Positions 23,201 to 36,360 of a stretch of DNA of 64,000 nucleotides are shown here, in pieces. How positions within the stretch are numbered: position 1 is the stretch's first letter; the number at the start of each line of letters is the position of its first letter. Made by a program: the position numbers and the translations under genes. The stretch is taken from positions 34,165,979 through 34,229,978 of the forward strand of contig JAQFVV010006198.1 of NCBI GenBank assembly GCA_028023455.1, written 5' to 3'. A model generated the notes under the pieces. That model was not told where the DNA came from. It was given only the letters and a program-made list of their open reading frames with translations, and searched no databases. Origin of the DNA: Epiperipatus broadwayi (taxonomy: Eukaryota; Onychophora; Udeonychophora; Euonychophora; Peripatidae).

Positions 23201-26200
23201 AAATTTAATTATAATAATTAAACTTTTTTATTAACAGCTCTTTTTTGACAGCCCCTAGTAGCTGTTTCAATTAAATATGCAAAATTTTATGCTTATAATG
23301 AATTTTTTATATCATATTTTGATAATCTTTATCTATTTATCACAAATTTAAATTTACAAACAAAAAACATTCTAAAAGATATTCCAACTTTGCAAAATAT
23401 ATATATATATAAAGTACTAAATGTAAATACTTCAAAAGAACAATAACTTTTTTACATTTGACTCCATATCTAAAATTCAAACCAATTACTAAAACATCAT
23501 AAAGCAATAAAATTCTGTTTTATAATTGCACTTATAATTATTAAAACATCACAAAAAGTAATTGCTCTGACATTTACAAAAGCTTTTTTTTTCAACTAAT
23601 CATAATTTCTGTTTTACAGTGATTACAATTTGTCTTGACTTTTTAAAAACAAGTCTTTTCAAATAAAAGCAGACTGTAATCATGTTACTTTGATTACAAA
23701 GAAATACTTTACAAATACATTGCGAATGTAATCATAAATATGTAAATAAATTACAAAAACTATACAACCCCCCTACAAGTAATACAAATGAACAGTTCTT
23801 GAAAGTAGTTATAGGTATGTACCCTTGAAGTCTGAAAACAAAGAACCTACCACCAGTAGTGTTGTTGGCTTATACTGTCATCTTCAGATTTTTTTTAAAA
23901 CTAATATATCGAGATAAATTTTAGTTCCAGTTTCTGCCATTAAATGAACGCAAAACTGGCAAAATAGTGCTGCAGATAGCTGCAAGAGAGTGAAGATAAG
24001 CTGAAAATGACTGCAGCACCACCAGAAATGTAGCAAAAATGCAGTTGAGAGTGAGACTGTTAAAACAGGTGAATATAAAGTAATTTGGTAGCCAAAAAGT
24101 CACAATGCAGTAATTAAATAATAGAAACAAATCATTAGATGTAGTAGGCTATCACTATTCACACGAACTACTACAGAATATGATGTTTAGATTCACTATT
24201 AAGTAAATTGATCTCAAAAATTTTAAAAAAGTGATGTTTTTAATTTTCACTCTGAGATAAGCAATGTATTTTTTGGGGGATTTCTACAGCACAAACATAA
24301 TGTAAAACAGTTCTTAATCACATTTACATATCAGATTATATAATTAAATTTAGAAATGACTCTTTTTGTTTCACTTTTTTTGCGACTTAACACAATGTTT
24401 TTTTCTTCAAAATAACAAAAACTAAGTTAGTTGCATAATGTCTGTATAAATGCTTTATTAACAGTGATACATAAATATAGTTCAATTTATGATAGGGCTA
24501 CATTGTATCAGCCTGGCCCTAAAACCATTTATCTTTAGATTTCCGTAATTAAAGACAGATGTTAAACAATAAATATCAATAATAAGTATATATTTGTAAT
24601 GTAAATTAATTACATATTAGATATGCAGTGTATATTTATATTGCTAACAGTAGTTTGTTTTATGTTGCATTTATAATATGATTTAAATAGTAAGCTTTAA
24701 AATTTACTATGCCATCTATGAATAGTCATTTATAATGATAGAAACACAATGCTGATGTTTATTCATGAAGATTCAAAGTGTTTATCATGGAAAAATCTTA
24801 AATTTTTTTTGTTGTTGTTGCAATATTACCAAAAACGTGCTTCGGCAAAAATACCAGTTCTACATAAATTTCTAAAATAAATGATCTTTCAAACAGTCAA
24901 TAAAATGAAAGATCAAATAATCTCACTTCATTTATGTCTCATCAATAATGTACAATGTATCCCTGATGTCAAAATTCTTCCAAAATTCTTAAACAGTTGA
25001 TTTGGGCCTATCATCAGTCTCATAGATTAACTTTCTAAAGATCTTTAAATAAACTTTACAATTTGCTGTGACATTTATAGCTATGACTGAAATCATTGTG
25101 ACAAGAACTCAAACTCTTAATCATGAAATGGACATTATCCAACAATAGAATAATTTTTCGGTTAATACTAAAGTTTAGTTTGAGGACAAAATTTTACCCA
25201 CATTCCTTATAAAAGATTTGTATTGTAATCTAAATTTCTTGCTGGAATTTCCAGATCACATAAAAATGGATTTCAAATAGCTATTTATATCTATTCGATT
25301 CTAACTGTGATAGACCAAGAACTTTTCATAGACAGAAATTTACAATTTGGATAGCATTCTCTCGTCTAGTTATAGCATTTTCCCCTACAACTTTAGACAG
25401 ACTAATCAAATGTGGATACATTTTCAATGTCTGTACTTGCAGTCTCATCTTACCAAGTCCCATTTTAAAAATCACTATAAGATTGAAGTCACTAAAAGAT
25501 TGCTCATTTTTAAATAAATAGAAGCTAAAAGCATATTCCTATATAAGAGGGAAATTTATTTTGCTTATGACAATCTTCCAAGTCATATTTTAAGGTAACT
25601 CCAATTGTTCCAGTATGTTAATCTTCAGCCCGGGAATTTTAACTATATTAGCCTATATATTGTGCTTTCCTTATAATTATTTCTACATTTTTGATAATCA
25701 TACATAATGCTGATGATGTAAATCAAGTCACCAAGCAATATCAACAACTATTACATCAATTCTATTAATTCTATTTTAATATCTAAAGTCAAATTATGTT
25801 ACCTTTTAACTACTCTAAACAATTTTTATAGATATTTTCCATATATGATAAAAGATTAGTAAATATTACTGGATATACATTGTAATTAGTTTTTTATGCA
25901 ACTATTTATCATACAGCACATTATAAACTTATACCTATTTTGAAAAACACAATAATCTTTCAAAAATGACCATTGTTTTTTAAAAAATATTGAGCAATAC
26001 GAAAAAAGACCTTTGTGTAGTTTGATATGTAAGGATATCAATTCTATACTATTATATAAATGTCAAAGGTTGTTTGTTAATTTATAACTCAACAAATATT
26101 GCACTAACTTTAATGAATTTTTTATAGATTATGAAATTTTGCTTTATATTTGTTTTAAAACTTTGATAATTATAATACGAATATGCATTGGAATAGCAAC

Positions 26201-26744
26201 CACTTTCTAATGATGTCATAAAAATACAAGAAGAGGACAACACTGGTTAAAAGATTACAGACATTAGAAAATGTTATGGCCTGCATATTGAAATACATAC
26301 CAGAAAAATGGAGAAATATTACTTTTTGGTAGTCCAAGGTAAAATTTTATTGCATAAATATATTTTAAATTATTTAAATTTTATTTGGGTCACTTATTTA
26401 ATTTCTCATTTGCATGTATCACAATGTTAACTTTTCATGGCCATTTTAAAAATTATCATGTGAGAAATATAATTTATTTTAAAATTACTGCTATTGTATT
26501 TAATAAGTTATATTTTCTGTGATACTACTGTTGATAATTATTTCATCTAAACTTTCTAGTAACATGAAGGGGCAGTGAGGAAAATTTTTATTTGATAATC
26601 AATACATCAAAAATGTAATTCAAATAATAAAACATTTAAAAAATTATACTGCTCAGAATATATCTTCCTTATATCCCATTAAATTTTTACTATTATTGTA
26701 TTAACATGAATAAAACTGTGGATCAGCATTGCTCATGTTAGTAA
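20214..26744. other. Long AT-rich region, no supported gene
   Basis: Nothing can be assigned. There is a purine-rich, lysine-coding tract at 21745-21850, TA runs near 22015-22029 and 23398-23411, and A-runs near 20983-20997 and 21220-21233. A less AT-rich block at about 24790-25700 may be a decayed element, but I could not identify it. Confidence 0.5.
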
Positions 26745-26976
26745 AATAAAAGAATGTAATGTAGTTGATAATTAAATTATATTTAAAGAATATTTGCATG
26801 GCATGATAATACATGAGTTATCAACAACAATTAAAAATGATGTAAAACACAGTTTATAAAAATATGTTACAATAATCATTTTTACTTTCTGTTGATAAGC
26901 CATGTATTATTATTTCATGTAAATAGTATTTAAATATATTTTAATTGTCAACTACATTACATTTTTTTTTATTCTA
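26745..26976. repeat. Near-palindrome: ~100-bp inverted arms with ~30-bp loop
   Basis: The arm 26745-26843 and its partner 26873-26976 share, in inverted order, GAATGTAATGTAGTTGA, AATTAAATTATATTTAAA and TAATACATG, with scattered mismatches. The loop is only about 30 bases, so either strand could extrude a cruciform and a transcript would form a long hairpin. There is no ORF and no recognised family. Confidence 0.85.
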
Positions 26977-29590
26977 CTAGCAAAGCTGCAGTATAGCTAA
27001 ATATTACATAGTCTTTATTATATATGATTGTAGGGACTGTAAAAACAAAATAATTTAAAAAACTACAAATTATTATATATCAAACATTTAAGGACATTAA
27101 AAAAAAATACCTAACTTAGTTTTATTGTATGTTCTAGTATTTGCAAAAAAGTATCATTCATTTCAAGCAATGCCTTTATCTTATGATAACATGCAATACT
27201 ACACTTTTAATTTTGATCAGATAAAAACTACATTGTGTTAGTTTAAAGTATAATTTACTTAATTTTCAATCGAAATGCCACATTTATAACTGCAATAGAA
27301 AGTATCAATTTAATGCTATACATTTTTGCTTGTGTGCTAAATTGTGACAAAAAAAAAAAAAAAATACTAAGTTTTATACATCACATAAAAAAAATAAATT
27401 GATCATATGATAAAATATACCAAAATAAATTTAATGTCAAAAATGGAAATAAACACCACCCATTACGTTTATTTTTCATATAATTTATAAATAAACACTA
27501 TACTATTATGTAATAGCTATTAGCATATATATATATATTTAATAATACACAAAAGCTTTTTTTTTTGGCAAATAAAAACAGATTGTATTACATTAAGGAA
27601 GACGTAAATTATTGCCAAAAAATTTTTTTATGCATTATTAAAAATATATATATATATTATATTATTTATTTATAGTTTAATATATATATACTATAGCAAT
27701 ATATGGTGTGGAGGAACAGAGAGAAGATATTCAAACTACTCAATATTTAATCCAGAAAAATAATATGTCACAATTTCAATTTTCAACAAAAATGAAAGGA
27801 TTTAAAGACAAACAGGAGTTTATTAACCATTAGCGAAGTTGATTAATCATTAGAGGTATAAAAATAATGTAATGATAATGATTTGAATTTATTGTAAGTA
27901 CCGGCTATAGCCTTAAAAGTGTAGCACCATCATCAACATCATAAAACCAATCCATTTACCACCTCCATGCATTTGCTATTTTCTATCATGCTGCTTCTTA
28001 CATGGTAGTTAGTCATAATACATGTAACTAATAAATAACCACTTATCACATCAATGAAGATTAACATGGTAGATTAATATTAATGATGCATAGAATAGAT
28101 GAAAGATGGCCAAATGCAGTATAAATTTTAATTAAAATTATTTTAATAAAACAACAATAGTAGCAAATATTAAAAAAATTTAATATAGCTTAAATGAGAA
28201 TTTTACTACAAATAAAAAAATAAAAAAGTACACACATTAATTAAAAACTTCAATATTTGCAATATAATTTATCTAAACAGTTAAAATGAAGTAATAGTAA
28301 TAATAAAATTCTCACACGGGTACCTTTGTTTTATAACTTTTTTTCTGAGCTCAAAAACAATAATAAACATATGCAAGGTTTTACCATCTCTTGGAGGGTT
28401 AAATAATTTTTTTTTTCATTTTCTTCGTTCACGGCACATGATTGTTTCTAGATTGTGTCAAAACATTATATTCCTTCTTCATAACAACAAGGCAGTATTT
28501 TCCTCTTCCTTAAACAGATATCTCTATTCTTTTCAGTTTTTTTTCTCTTCTTAGAAATGTAAATTGCAGCTTTAATAATTATTAAATTATAATTACCTAA
28601 TACAAAAATTCAATTATTGCAGTTTTCTTTAGATTTTACTATTTTAACTTTCTCTTCTTACTTTTATATCATTTTCAGTTTTGTGTATAAAAATAAGTAT
28701 CTGCTATTAGTAAGGAATGTAAAGTTAATGCTGGTCTTTTGACAGATTCCACATGTGTTCATTAGAAAGGCTTCAAAAGAATTCCATTTAGACAAGCTTC
28801 AAGACAAGTTTATATCCTGGCAGATGAGTACACCTGATACCCTTACTTAAGTCTATCGCTCCATTCTTAAATTTCCAAGGGCACAATGAAGATTTTCCAT
28901 AATGTTATAATACTGAGTCAATAACTGTTCATGAAGCAATAATGTTTTATTTTTAAATGCTTTTATTGATTTTGGAAAATCTGTTTGTTTGTTAACTTTT
29001 GATCTTCTTCAAGTTAGAATGAAACTTTAAAATCGAGGTTTAATATATTTAAATTCAATGGAATTGCTTGGAAATTGATATATAACAAAGTTATACCAGC
29101 CTAATCCATTTGAAACACATATTTTCAGTATGTCAACTAGTTTGATAGATATAGAACAGAGGTGAGAAAAATATTCAATAATTTCAAATTATTGCACTTA
29201 ACAATTATTCTTAGAATTTTCATTTGTTTAATTAATGGTCATGAGAGATAAGTTTAATTTTTTTTCTTTCAATTTAATATTTTAAAAACTATTTTAAACT
29301 CTTAATGTATATATCACATTTAGTGTGTGTAATAACTGTATATGTATAATAAACCAGTAATTAACTTAATCATCAACTATTAAACTTTAAAGAAATGACA
29401 AGATCTATAGTTAAAACACTCATAAAAATTTATAACACATCCATAAATAAGATTAATAAAACAAATACAAAATTGTATATCAATAAAATTGAGCTATACA
29501 TAATATTGCCCCTTAACCTTTCCATAGTTTTTTTTTTCAAAAAAGAGGCCCAAATTGTACCTTTATACAATTACAGATATATGCACATAT
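26977..29590. other. AT-rich region, no gene
   Basis: TA-rich palindromic tracts lie at about 27525-27540 and 27637-27695. The segment 28700-28870 is less AT-rich but has no ORF or recognisable motif. Confidence 0.55.
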
Positions 29591-29970
29591 GCTATCACGT
29601 AACTCAAAATATATGAAAAAGAAATGCTAATTTTATTTATTGAATTATAAATATATATAAATCAAAATTTTTGGGTCATATACATTCTAAAATGTAAATT
29701 ATATTTTATATGAAAGAAAACCATATTTATATATTTTATGTCCAAAAAACGCGATGGATATAATGAGAAGTGAAAAATGAATATATATATATATGCTATC
29801 ATGTGACTCAAAATATATGAAAAACAAATGCTGTTTATTTTATTATTAAAAATACATTATTATAAAAATATATATAAATCAAGTTTTGATTCACATACTT
29901 TCTAAAACCTAAAATATTTTGTAAAAAAATATAATAGATATTCAAAAATTTATAGATAAGCAAACATAAC
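29591..29970. repeat. Diverged tandem duplication, period about 204 bp
   Basis: GCTATCACGTAACTCAAAAT at 29591 recurs as GCTATCATGTGACTCAAAAT at 29795. Both continue with ATATGAAAAA, AAATGCT, a TATATATAAATCAA block and a TTTCTAAAA/ATTCTAAAA block. The origin is unknown. Confidence 0.75.
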
Positions 29971-32900
29971 GTGATGTTGAAAATTTTCAAGACAAAACAA
30001 CGTTATATATTTTCAAAATCTACATTATTTTTATAGAAATATTTTTTAAAAAAGAAAAATAAATCATAAATAATTATTATAACTTACCAATTGAAAGAAA
30101 GAATAATGCAAATTATTAAAAAAAAAATGAAAATTATTTTGCAGATTAGCAAAGACGAACATCTTTTCTCTAATACAGGTAGGAAAATCAGTGAATATGG
30201 GGTGACAAATTACCATCCATGGAAAAATGAATAAATCATTAATTATAACTGCCATCTATGTGAAACTTTACAAACTAATACCTGAATCATATACGCATGT
30301 GCTAAAATCGAAAAAACGAAAATATTCGGACAAATCTGCTAACAGTTGTAAAAGGAAATTCAAAACGCAATACTGCATTGAGTACTAATGCCACAGGTGG
30401 CGCTTTGTCCGCAACAATGTGTTGAACTCTATCCAAGGGTTATTAAACCATACATATTAAACAATAAATTGATAAACACAAATTAAATCACTCGCTGGCT
30501 TACTGATATATATATAATAAAATAATTCATATAAAGTTTTACCGTTAGTCCTTAGTGATGTGGGTGAAAGCTCTTACTTTCTGTACAATTATTTTTGAAT
30601 GAGTATGTACTCTTTTCACTTTGATATACTTTCATATCTTGTTTCTTGTATGTTGAGAATTGCTTTGCAAGTTCTAAGATGTGATAGTTGGCTAGTTCAT
30701 GAGGTCAGTTGTTAGGCGAATTTAGAAAATGCTGGTGAAAGAGAGATTCATATTTAAAGAGAAGTTCATCCTTAGGAGTTCATAATCACACACAGCTTAA
30801 GATATGGCAACTGGAAGGAATCTGGAGTTCATTTTATAAGCAGGTGCTTATAACATGGCATAAGCAGAATAACAATCTAACGAAGTCTGCAGAATAAACA
30901 GACAGCAGAATAGTAAAAGCAGAATATAGAAGAATAAAATGAATGATTTTTTAGCTGGTCTTTTATATAGCTCCACATGTATTGTTCTGCCCACTCATAA
31001 ATTTTAAGAATCTCATCAGCAAATATGGTTAAAATATTTTTTAATTACAAAATTCCAGATTATCTTAATTGAAGGACTTTTATAAATGACAAGGCTTAAT
31101 GTAATGAAATATATATATTTTTGTTAAACTCTTAATTACTAAAAGAGATTAAAGTCAATTAAAAAAATTTTTACAGATTAAGTATTGTCTTTGACTATAA
31201 CATTTTTAACAGAAAGATGACTAAATTTGGTACAAGTTCTTTTTTTGAAATAAAATTGTTACATTAAACTGGACAGCTAATATTAGTGTGGGTGCACATA
31301 TACCTAATAACGCACTCATTAAAACCACTTAAATAAAAAATAAAATAAAAAAATACATCTTAAATGTGAATTATAAACAACTTAGCAAACTGATATACAA
31401 ATTGAATTTTAAAATTGATCAAAGCTTCTCAGTATTTATGTGATACATACTGATATATATTTCAGATATATTTAATGGAAAATTTAAAAACAAGAAAGAA
31501 ACAATCCAAGCAAAATACAAAATGCGCATTTATGTTCAAATAATGCAATTATGAATATATTTGATGTACAGTGAGTTTGTTATCCTTAATTAATCATTGT
31601 AGTTTGTATCTACAATATATAGTGGCTCAATGTCAATCAAGATTATATTAACTCTATGCAAGATGAATACAATTAGTACAAAGCAATCAGTTTTATATGG
31701 AATTTATTCAAATTAACAAATATTCCTAATTGTTTACATCATATTTTTTAAAAAACAAAAATTATAATAAAACAAATGTTACAATAAAAATATTAAACTT
31801 TTAACCTGCTGTATTTTAAAGTCACTAATTATTTTTACAGTATACAAATAAATTTATTTAAATGATCCTTAAAATGACTCAAAAGTTGCATAAATTTTAA
31901 TGATTTAACTAAAAATTATGTTAACATTCTTGTTAAGATTACCAAAAAAGGGCAAATAAAACTCTCAATAGGAAATGATTTCTAAATCAAAAAATTTCAA
32001 TGATAAATAAATATTTGACTAAATATGTATTTACATTTACATAAATTCTCATATATACAAGTTGGATTATTAAGAGCAAGTCAATTAAATTGCACTTATA
32101 TAAAAAAAAGTTACAGTTTAGGAAAGTTCATTATACTGATAATGCTTTAAAAATCCAATATGCTTTTATACTAAGATTGAGACTTTAATAAATATAAATA
32201 ATTATCTTCAGAATTTAATTGTTTTTTTTTGTCTTTTTTTTACAAAATTTTCACATTAATAAACAAAATCAAGATGTAATGGAGGATGTTAATTTATTAA
32301 AAATTATATGTACTCAACCCTGGTTCCTTTCCAAACTGCCTACAGTGCCATCTCCGAATCAATGCATGTGTTTATGTTGTAACACAGATTAGCTACTCAC
32401 CACAAACATTGGAAGGTGTTAGCATATCTGAATCATAAATTATGGCATAAAATATCACAGTGCATTTCCTATCTTAACATATGATCGAACAATGTGTTAA
32501 CATTAAATTTTGTTTAAAATTAGGTAAAAATTGTTTCTGAAATTCTTAAAATTATTTAAACTGCCTAAGCAGTGAAGACGTGAATTTTAAGAACATTTTC
32601 AAATGGGCTCAAGATTTTGTAATGGCAGAGAGACCAATAAAGACACTATGACATTTCTTGGCTTAATTTGTGTTTTAGGCATGATAGCATTTAAAATTTT
32701 TTGTGACAAATAGCTAAGCTATATCACCACAGGAGTGCTGTAGGAGACGTGAAAAGAAAACTTGTCAACTTTTTTATTGGGACAAAATGTGCATATTTTA
32801 TTTTTTATCCAGAAGTATTCTATCAATAAGGTATTATGTTAACATAATTCAGTTGACTGAAGATACATAATTTGCCTGATGCTTGTTCACAATTTTTTGA

Positions 32901-33329
32901 TACAATTTTATAGCTACAAAAATTCTTGTCAATAAAATTATCGAATTTGAGATGCTAAAGAAATTTAACTTTAGAGCATGACAAGCAATGGCAAACTATT
33001 ATTGATAATGATCAAGTGCTATGCATAATACTCTAAACCTAGTTACCCAAACTCATTATCTTGTATAGAAAACTTAAAATGTGTATATGCGTGTGTAAAG
33101 TGAGAACTTGGCTTATGTACATACATAAATATACATATTCTATTAGCCTTGATATTGAACATACATTCAACAAAGAACTTATATATACCCACTTTTATTC
33201 AATTTCAAATCAAACACTTTCTTATTAATTTTTCCACAATAATGTGATCAATAGTTTCAAATACTATTCATATAAATATATTTGATTTTTGTGTTTTACT
33301 GAAGGTTTGTGATGATGGTATTTTAGTTG
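29971..33329. other. AT-rich region, no gene
   Basis: No gene supported. A small higher-GC patch at about 30385-30430 has no ORF. Confidence 0.55.
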
Positions 33330-33374
33330 TATTTATACACTGAACTATTTCCGTCATCTAATATAAGTGTTGAA

Positions 33375-33605
33375 TGTCTTTAGAAAAATATAACCTTATT
33401 ACAATATTCCAAATACATTCAACTGTTATTAATACCACACAAGTTAGTATGTGCACAATGTTTCGAGAGAAATTATTATCCTCTCTTCTTCAGATGTTGC
33501 TGGCCTGACCAGTGACACTGCTAGCAAGGAAATCGAACTTGAATCCTTAGATTATTGAATATTGAATTTTAAGGTAAGACTCTAACCAACTGAGCTATCC
33601 AGCCA
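33375..33605 (-). repeat. tRNA-derived SINE, minus copy
   Basis: On the minus strand the A box TAGCTCAGTTGG (33586-33597) is perfect, and a diverged B box AGTTCGATTTCC lies near 33530. The body holds CTGAAGA (33487-33493), then GAGAG and CTCTC able to form stem II, then GAAAC (33460-33464): a hammerhead-like arrangement with an extra A before stem II. The next bases read GTG where a cleavable NUH is needed, so it is not an active ribozyme as it stands. Confidence 0.8.
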
Positions 33606-33849
33606 AACGTAAGTCAGTAGAAATTTCATATACTTATCTATGAGATTCCTCCTGATTTCTCAACTTTTTTCTAAAAACAAAGTTGATTAGTGGTTTCCAT
33701 ATATTATGTATAATCACACAAGGTTGATTTATGGAGTTGTTCACCATTACTATGTGAAAAGCTTCTTTAAATTTTCTTCTTTGTACCTTTTCCTCTTTAA
33801 CCATCATTTTTGTATTTTCCCAGGGTAGCAGACCATGTACACTGTTGCC

Positions 33850-34062
33850 TTTAGCATGATGGCTCAGTTGGTTAGAGCATTACCTTAAAATTCAATATTC
33901 AAGAATGTATGAGTCCGGGTTCAATTCCCTTGCTAGTACTGTCACTGGTCAGGTCAGCAAGAATCTGAAGAAGAGAGAATAATACATCTTGAAACATTGT
34001 GCATACACTAATCTGTGTGCTATTATTAACAGTTGAATGAGGTTGGAATATTTAAAGTTACT
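33850..34062 (+). repeat. tRNA-derived SINE, plus copy
   Basis: A box TGGCTCAGTTGG (33860-33871) and B box GGTTCAATTCC (33918-33928) both match the Pol III consensus exactly, with 46 bases between them. The body repeats the CTGAAGA...GAAAC block (33965-33995) of the minus copy and ends near CTATTATTAACAGTTGAATG. It probably shares one dispersed SINE family with 33375-33605. Confidence 0.85.
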
Positions 34063-34476
34063 TTTTTCTAAAGACATTCAATGCATATATTTGATGATGG
34101 AAATAGTCCAATATATAAACACAATATTCCATTTTTGTTTCTTTAAACAAATACTTTATTCCTGATAGTGAAAAAAAAAAAATTAAGCAATAAGACTGCC
34201 TCAAAATCATTTTTTTTAACAGTAAAAAGAATTACATATTTATACAAGTCAATAGATATTTAACAAATTAAAACTAAAAATAAATATTAAAAGAATGATG
34301 ATTCACCTATTATATGCATACACTTTTAAATTCCAGCATTCCTCATTTTTATCAATACTTGAACAATTTGGGCACACCTTTACTAATGTATAAAGCAAAT
34401 AATTATTCATCTATGCATTCATACCTACGTTAATAACTGAAACACAGGCTTATTATATACCTATGTCTATATATGT

Positions 34477-34683
34477 AATATAGGGTATATGAGCACAGAC
34501 TTTCAGATGATCCATCACTCTCCACTCTATCTAATAACACTGATACACTCAAGCACATATATGCTGAAAAGATAAATAATCACCAATATACATATTTCAT
34601 GCTAAACCAGCAATCATCAGTTGGTCCAGATTATCATCTCCCACACATATATACTATAAGTCTGTGCTCATATACCCTATAAT
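34477..34683 (-). repeat. Repeat A copy bounded by perfect 24-bp inverted repeats
   Basis: 34479-34502 is the exact reverse complement of 34658-34681; each arm contains GGGTATATGAGCACAGAC. Between them is a nearly complete repeat A unit, including GATAAATAATCACCAATATA, the unfilled equivalent of the hAT target at 45479. The ribozyme strand is the minus strand. Confidence 0.85.
34581..34625 (-). ncRNA. Hammerhead ribozyme motif in repeat A (core intact)
   Basis: On the minus strand: stem I ACCAA (34625-34621); core CTGATGA (34620-34614); stem II TGCT/AGCA around GGTTT, bounded by a U-U mismatch; GAA; stem III ATA/TAT with a 2-nt loop; A17; stem I 3' strand TTGGT. All invariant core bases are present and U16.1-A17 fits the NUH rule. 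Stem I has five pairs. Compared with the copy at 54914, the fifth stem I pair changes from A-U to C-G, a compensatory difference supporting the fold. Stems II and III are short. Confidence 0.62.
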
Positions 34684-36144
34684 ACCTACTTTAGCAAATG
34701 AAATAAGCATAGATAATATTTTGTTTATTTATTATGATATCAAAATAAACTAATTTAAATTTTCAATTCAATAAATCTTAAATAAAATTTATTGAGTTTT
34801 ATCATACAAAAAAAAAAAAAATGCATAAAGATATTTTTGAAAAATATAATTAACTCATCATTAAAGAGATGTTAGAATAAGTTGTCTTAGTGATGTGTCA
34901 AGCAATGGAAACTATGATAAGAATAATTATTACTTAGTCATAATATTCTAATCCCTAAACTCTCAAACCTTATTTTCAAGCTAAAAACTACAATACTTAT
35001 ATATATATATAAAAGATAAATGTAACAATCACTTTAAATAATCAATCATCTATAATCTGTATAAGCACCTTAATGTTGTGAAGCTCATTAAAATTTATGA
35101 TATAATTTAAAGACACCAGGATTAATTATGATAAGAGGCCAGCCATTGCAAACTATCAACAACTATTATAGCTTGATTAAACTGCTCTATTGCCTTGTAA
35201 CTGTATCTGCTTTTTATGTAAAAAATTTACTATACAAGATGAGATTATTTAATTATTGGAATGGCCGGGTGGTACCATTCTTGACTTAATTGTACCAAAA
35301 TCATGTAGTATTCATGTTTGAACTAATTTACATTTAAATTTCAAGCTGATAGAGTCAATTGTTAGTTAGCTTTTGGAAAGGTAATAGAGTGCACTTTTGT
35401 TTGTAAAAGTGAGTAATCAAAAATTTCAAGCAGTGTATTAATATTAAATTTTGTGCGAAAACTAAGTACTATTAAGCATTACAACTAAAGACATTAGGAA
35501 AAAATCAAATGTAATTGAGTGCTAGTATTTAAAAATAAGTGTTAGGTATAAAGGAAGATCTAGAGCAGATAGATAAAAATGATAGGTGTTAATGGAATAT
35601 GAGATGCATTATGGTCCAACAGACAATTAAGTGCGAGATTAATAGCTTAAAAAGTTTAAATTAATTGAAAAAGAGATTAATCATAACTGAAAAATTGGGT
35701 ATAAGAAAGATTTCTGCAAAGTTTCCGTCTTAGATTTTAACAAATAACAGAAGCAGTGACAGCTTTGAAATTGTGTTTAATCTTTCTCCAAATACATAAC
35801 TGTTTCCGAGAGTAATTAGGGGTTATGAAACTTGGTGCTTTCAATAAAGCATAACAAAATGTCAAAGCAAGCAACTGAAATCTCTTCACTAACCTAGATC
35901 CAGAAAAGCATAATAAATGTCATGCTTACAATGTATGATCATATTGATATATCTTCTTTGATTACAGGAGACTAGTCTACCAAGAATTTATTGAACAGGG
36001 GCAAACAGTCAATCAATAATGCTATTTAGAAGTGCTGAAGAGATTACAAGATTATGTCAGAAGAAACAGATCTGAAGTATAGCTTGACAAGTGCATCCTT
36101 CATGATGACTGTAAAATATTCAGTTTGGTTAAACTTATTAAAAA
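34684..36144. other. AT-rich region, no gene
   Basis: No feature supported. The patch at about 35260-35310 is a little GC-richer but carries no recognised motif. Confidence 0.55.
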
Positions 36145-36350
36145 TAAATTTAGCATGTAATGCAAACAAACAAATTCCTATAGATAAAAATATCTTTAAA
36201 CTAAATGAGAAATAAATTTAGCATGTGTAGAATTATTATAGATAGAATTATCTTTAATTGAGCTAATTTTAGAAATAAATTTAGCTTATATAAGAAACAA
36301 ATTCCTAGAGATAAAAATCTTAATAAAATTTATTGGGAAATAAATTTCTT
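36145..36350. repeat. Tandem repeat, three diverged copies of about 75 bp
   Basis: AAATAAATTTAGC recurs at about 36144, 36209 and 36276. Each copy is followed by an AATTCCTATAGATAAAAAT-type block and a TCTTTAA or TCTTAAT stretch. No coding frame is conserved. Confidence 0.75.
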
Positions 36351-36360
36351 CTGCATAAAT

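Larger units (their letters stand above)
33330..34125. repeat. Large inverted repeat built from a head-to-head SINE pair with family B ends
   Basis: The outer ends GAACTATTTCCGTCATCTAA (about 33342) and GATGGAAATAGTCC (about 34104) are inverted copies of the family B sequence also found at 38160-38402 and 43705-43819. Inside lie two SINE copies in opposite orientation, 5' ends facing each other across a ~245-bp spacer. The spacer has no feature. Confidence 0.85.

Noticed and set aside
23830-23935. CTGAAGA on the minus strand with a downstream hairpin, considered as another hammerhead
   Set aside because: No GAAA follows the hairpin at a usable distance and no stem I partner is present.
25010-25045. 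CTGATGA on the minus strand
   Set aside because: No stem II/GAAA block follows; chance occurrence of a 7-mer.
24790-25700. Possible decayed pogo/Tigger-like transposase on the minus strand (an ILLLDN-like string)
   Set aside because: Only one short block resembled a transposase, surrounded by stops, with no terminal repeats found; too weak to call.
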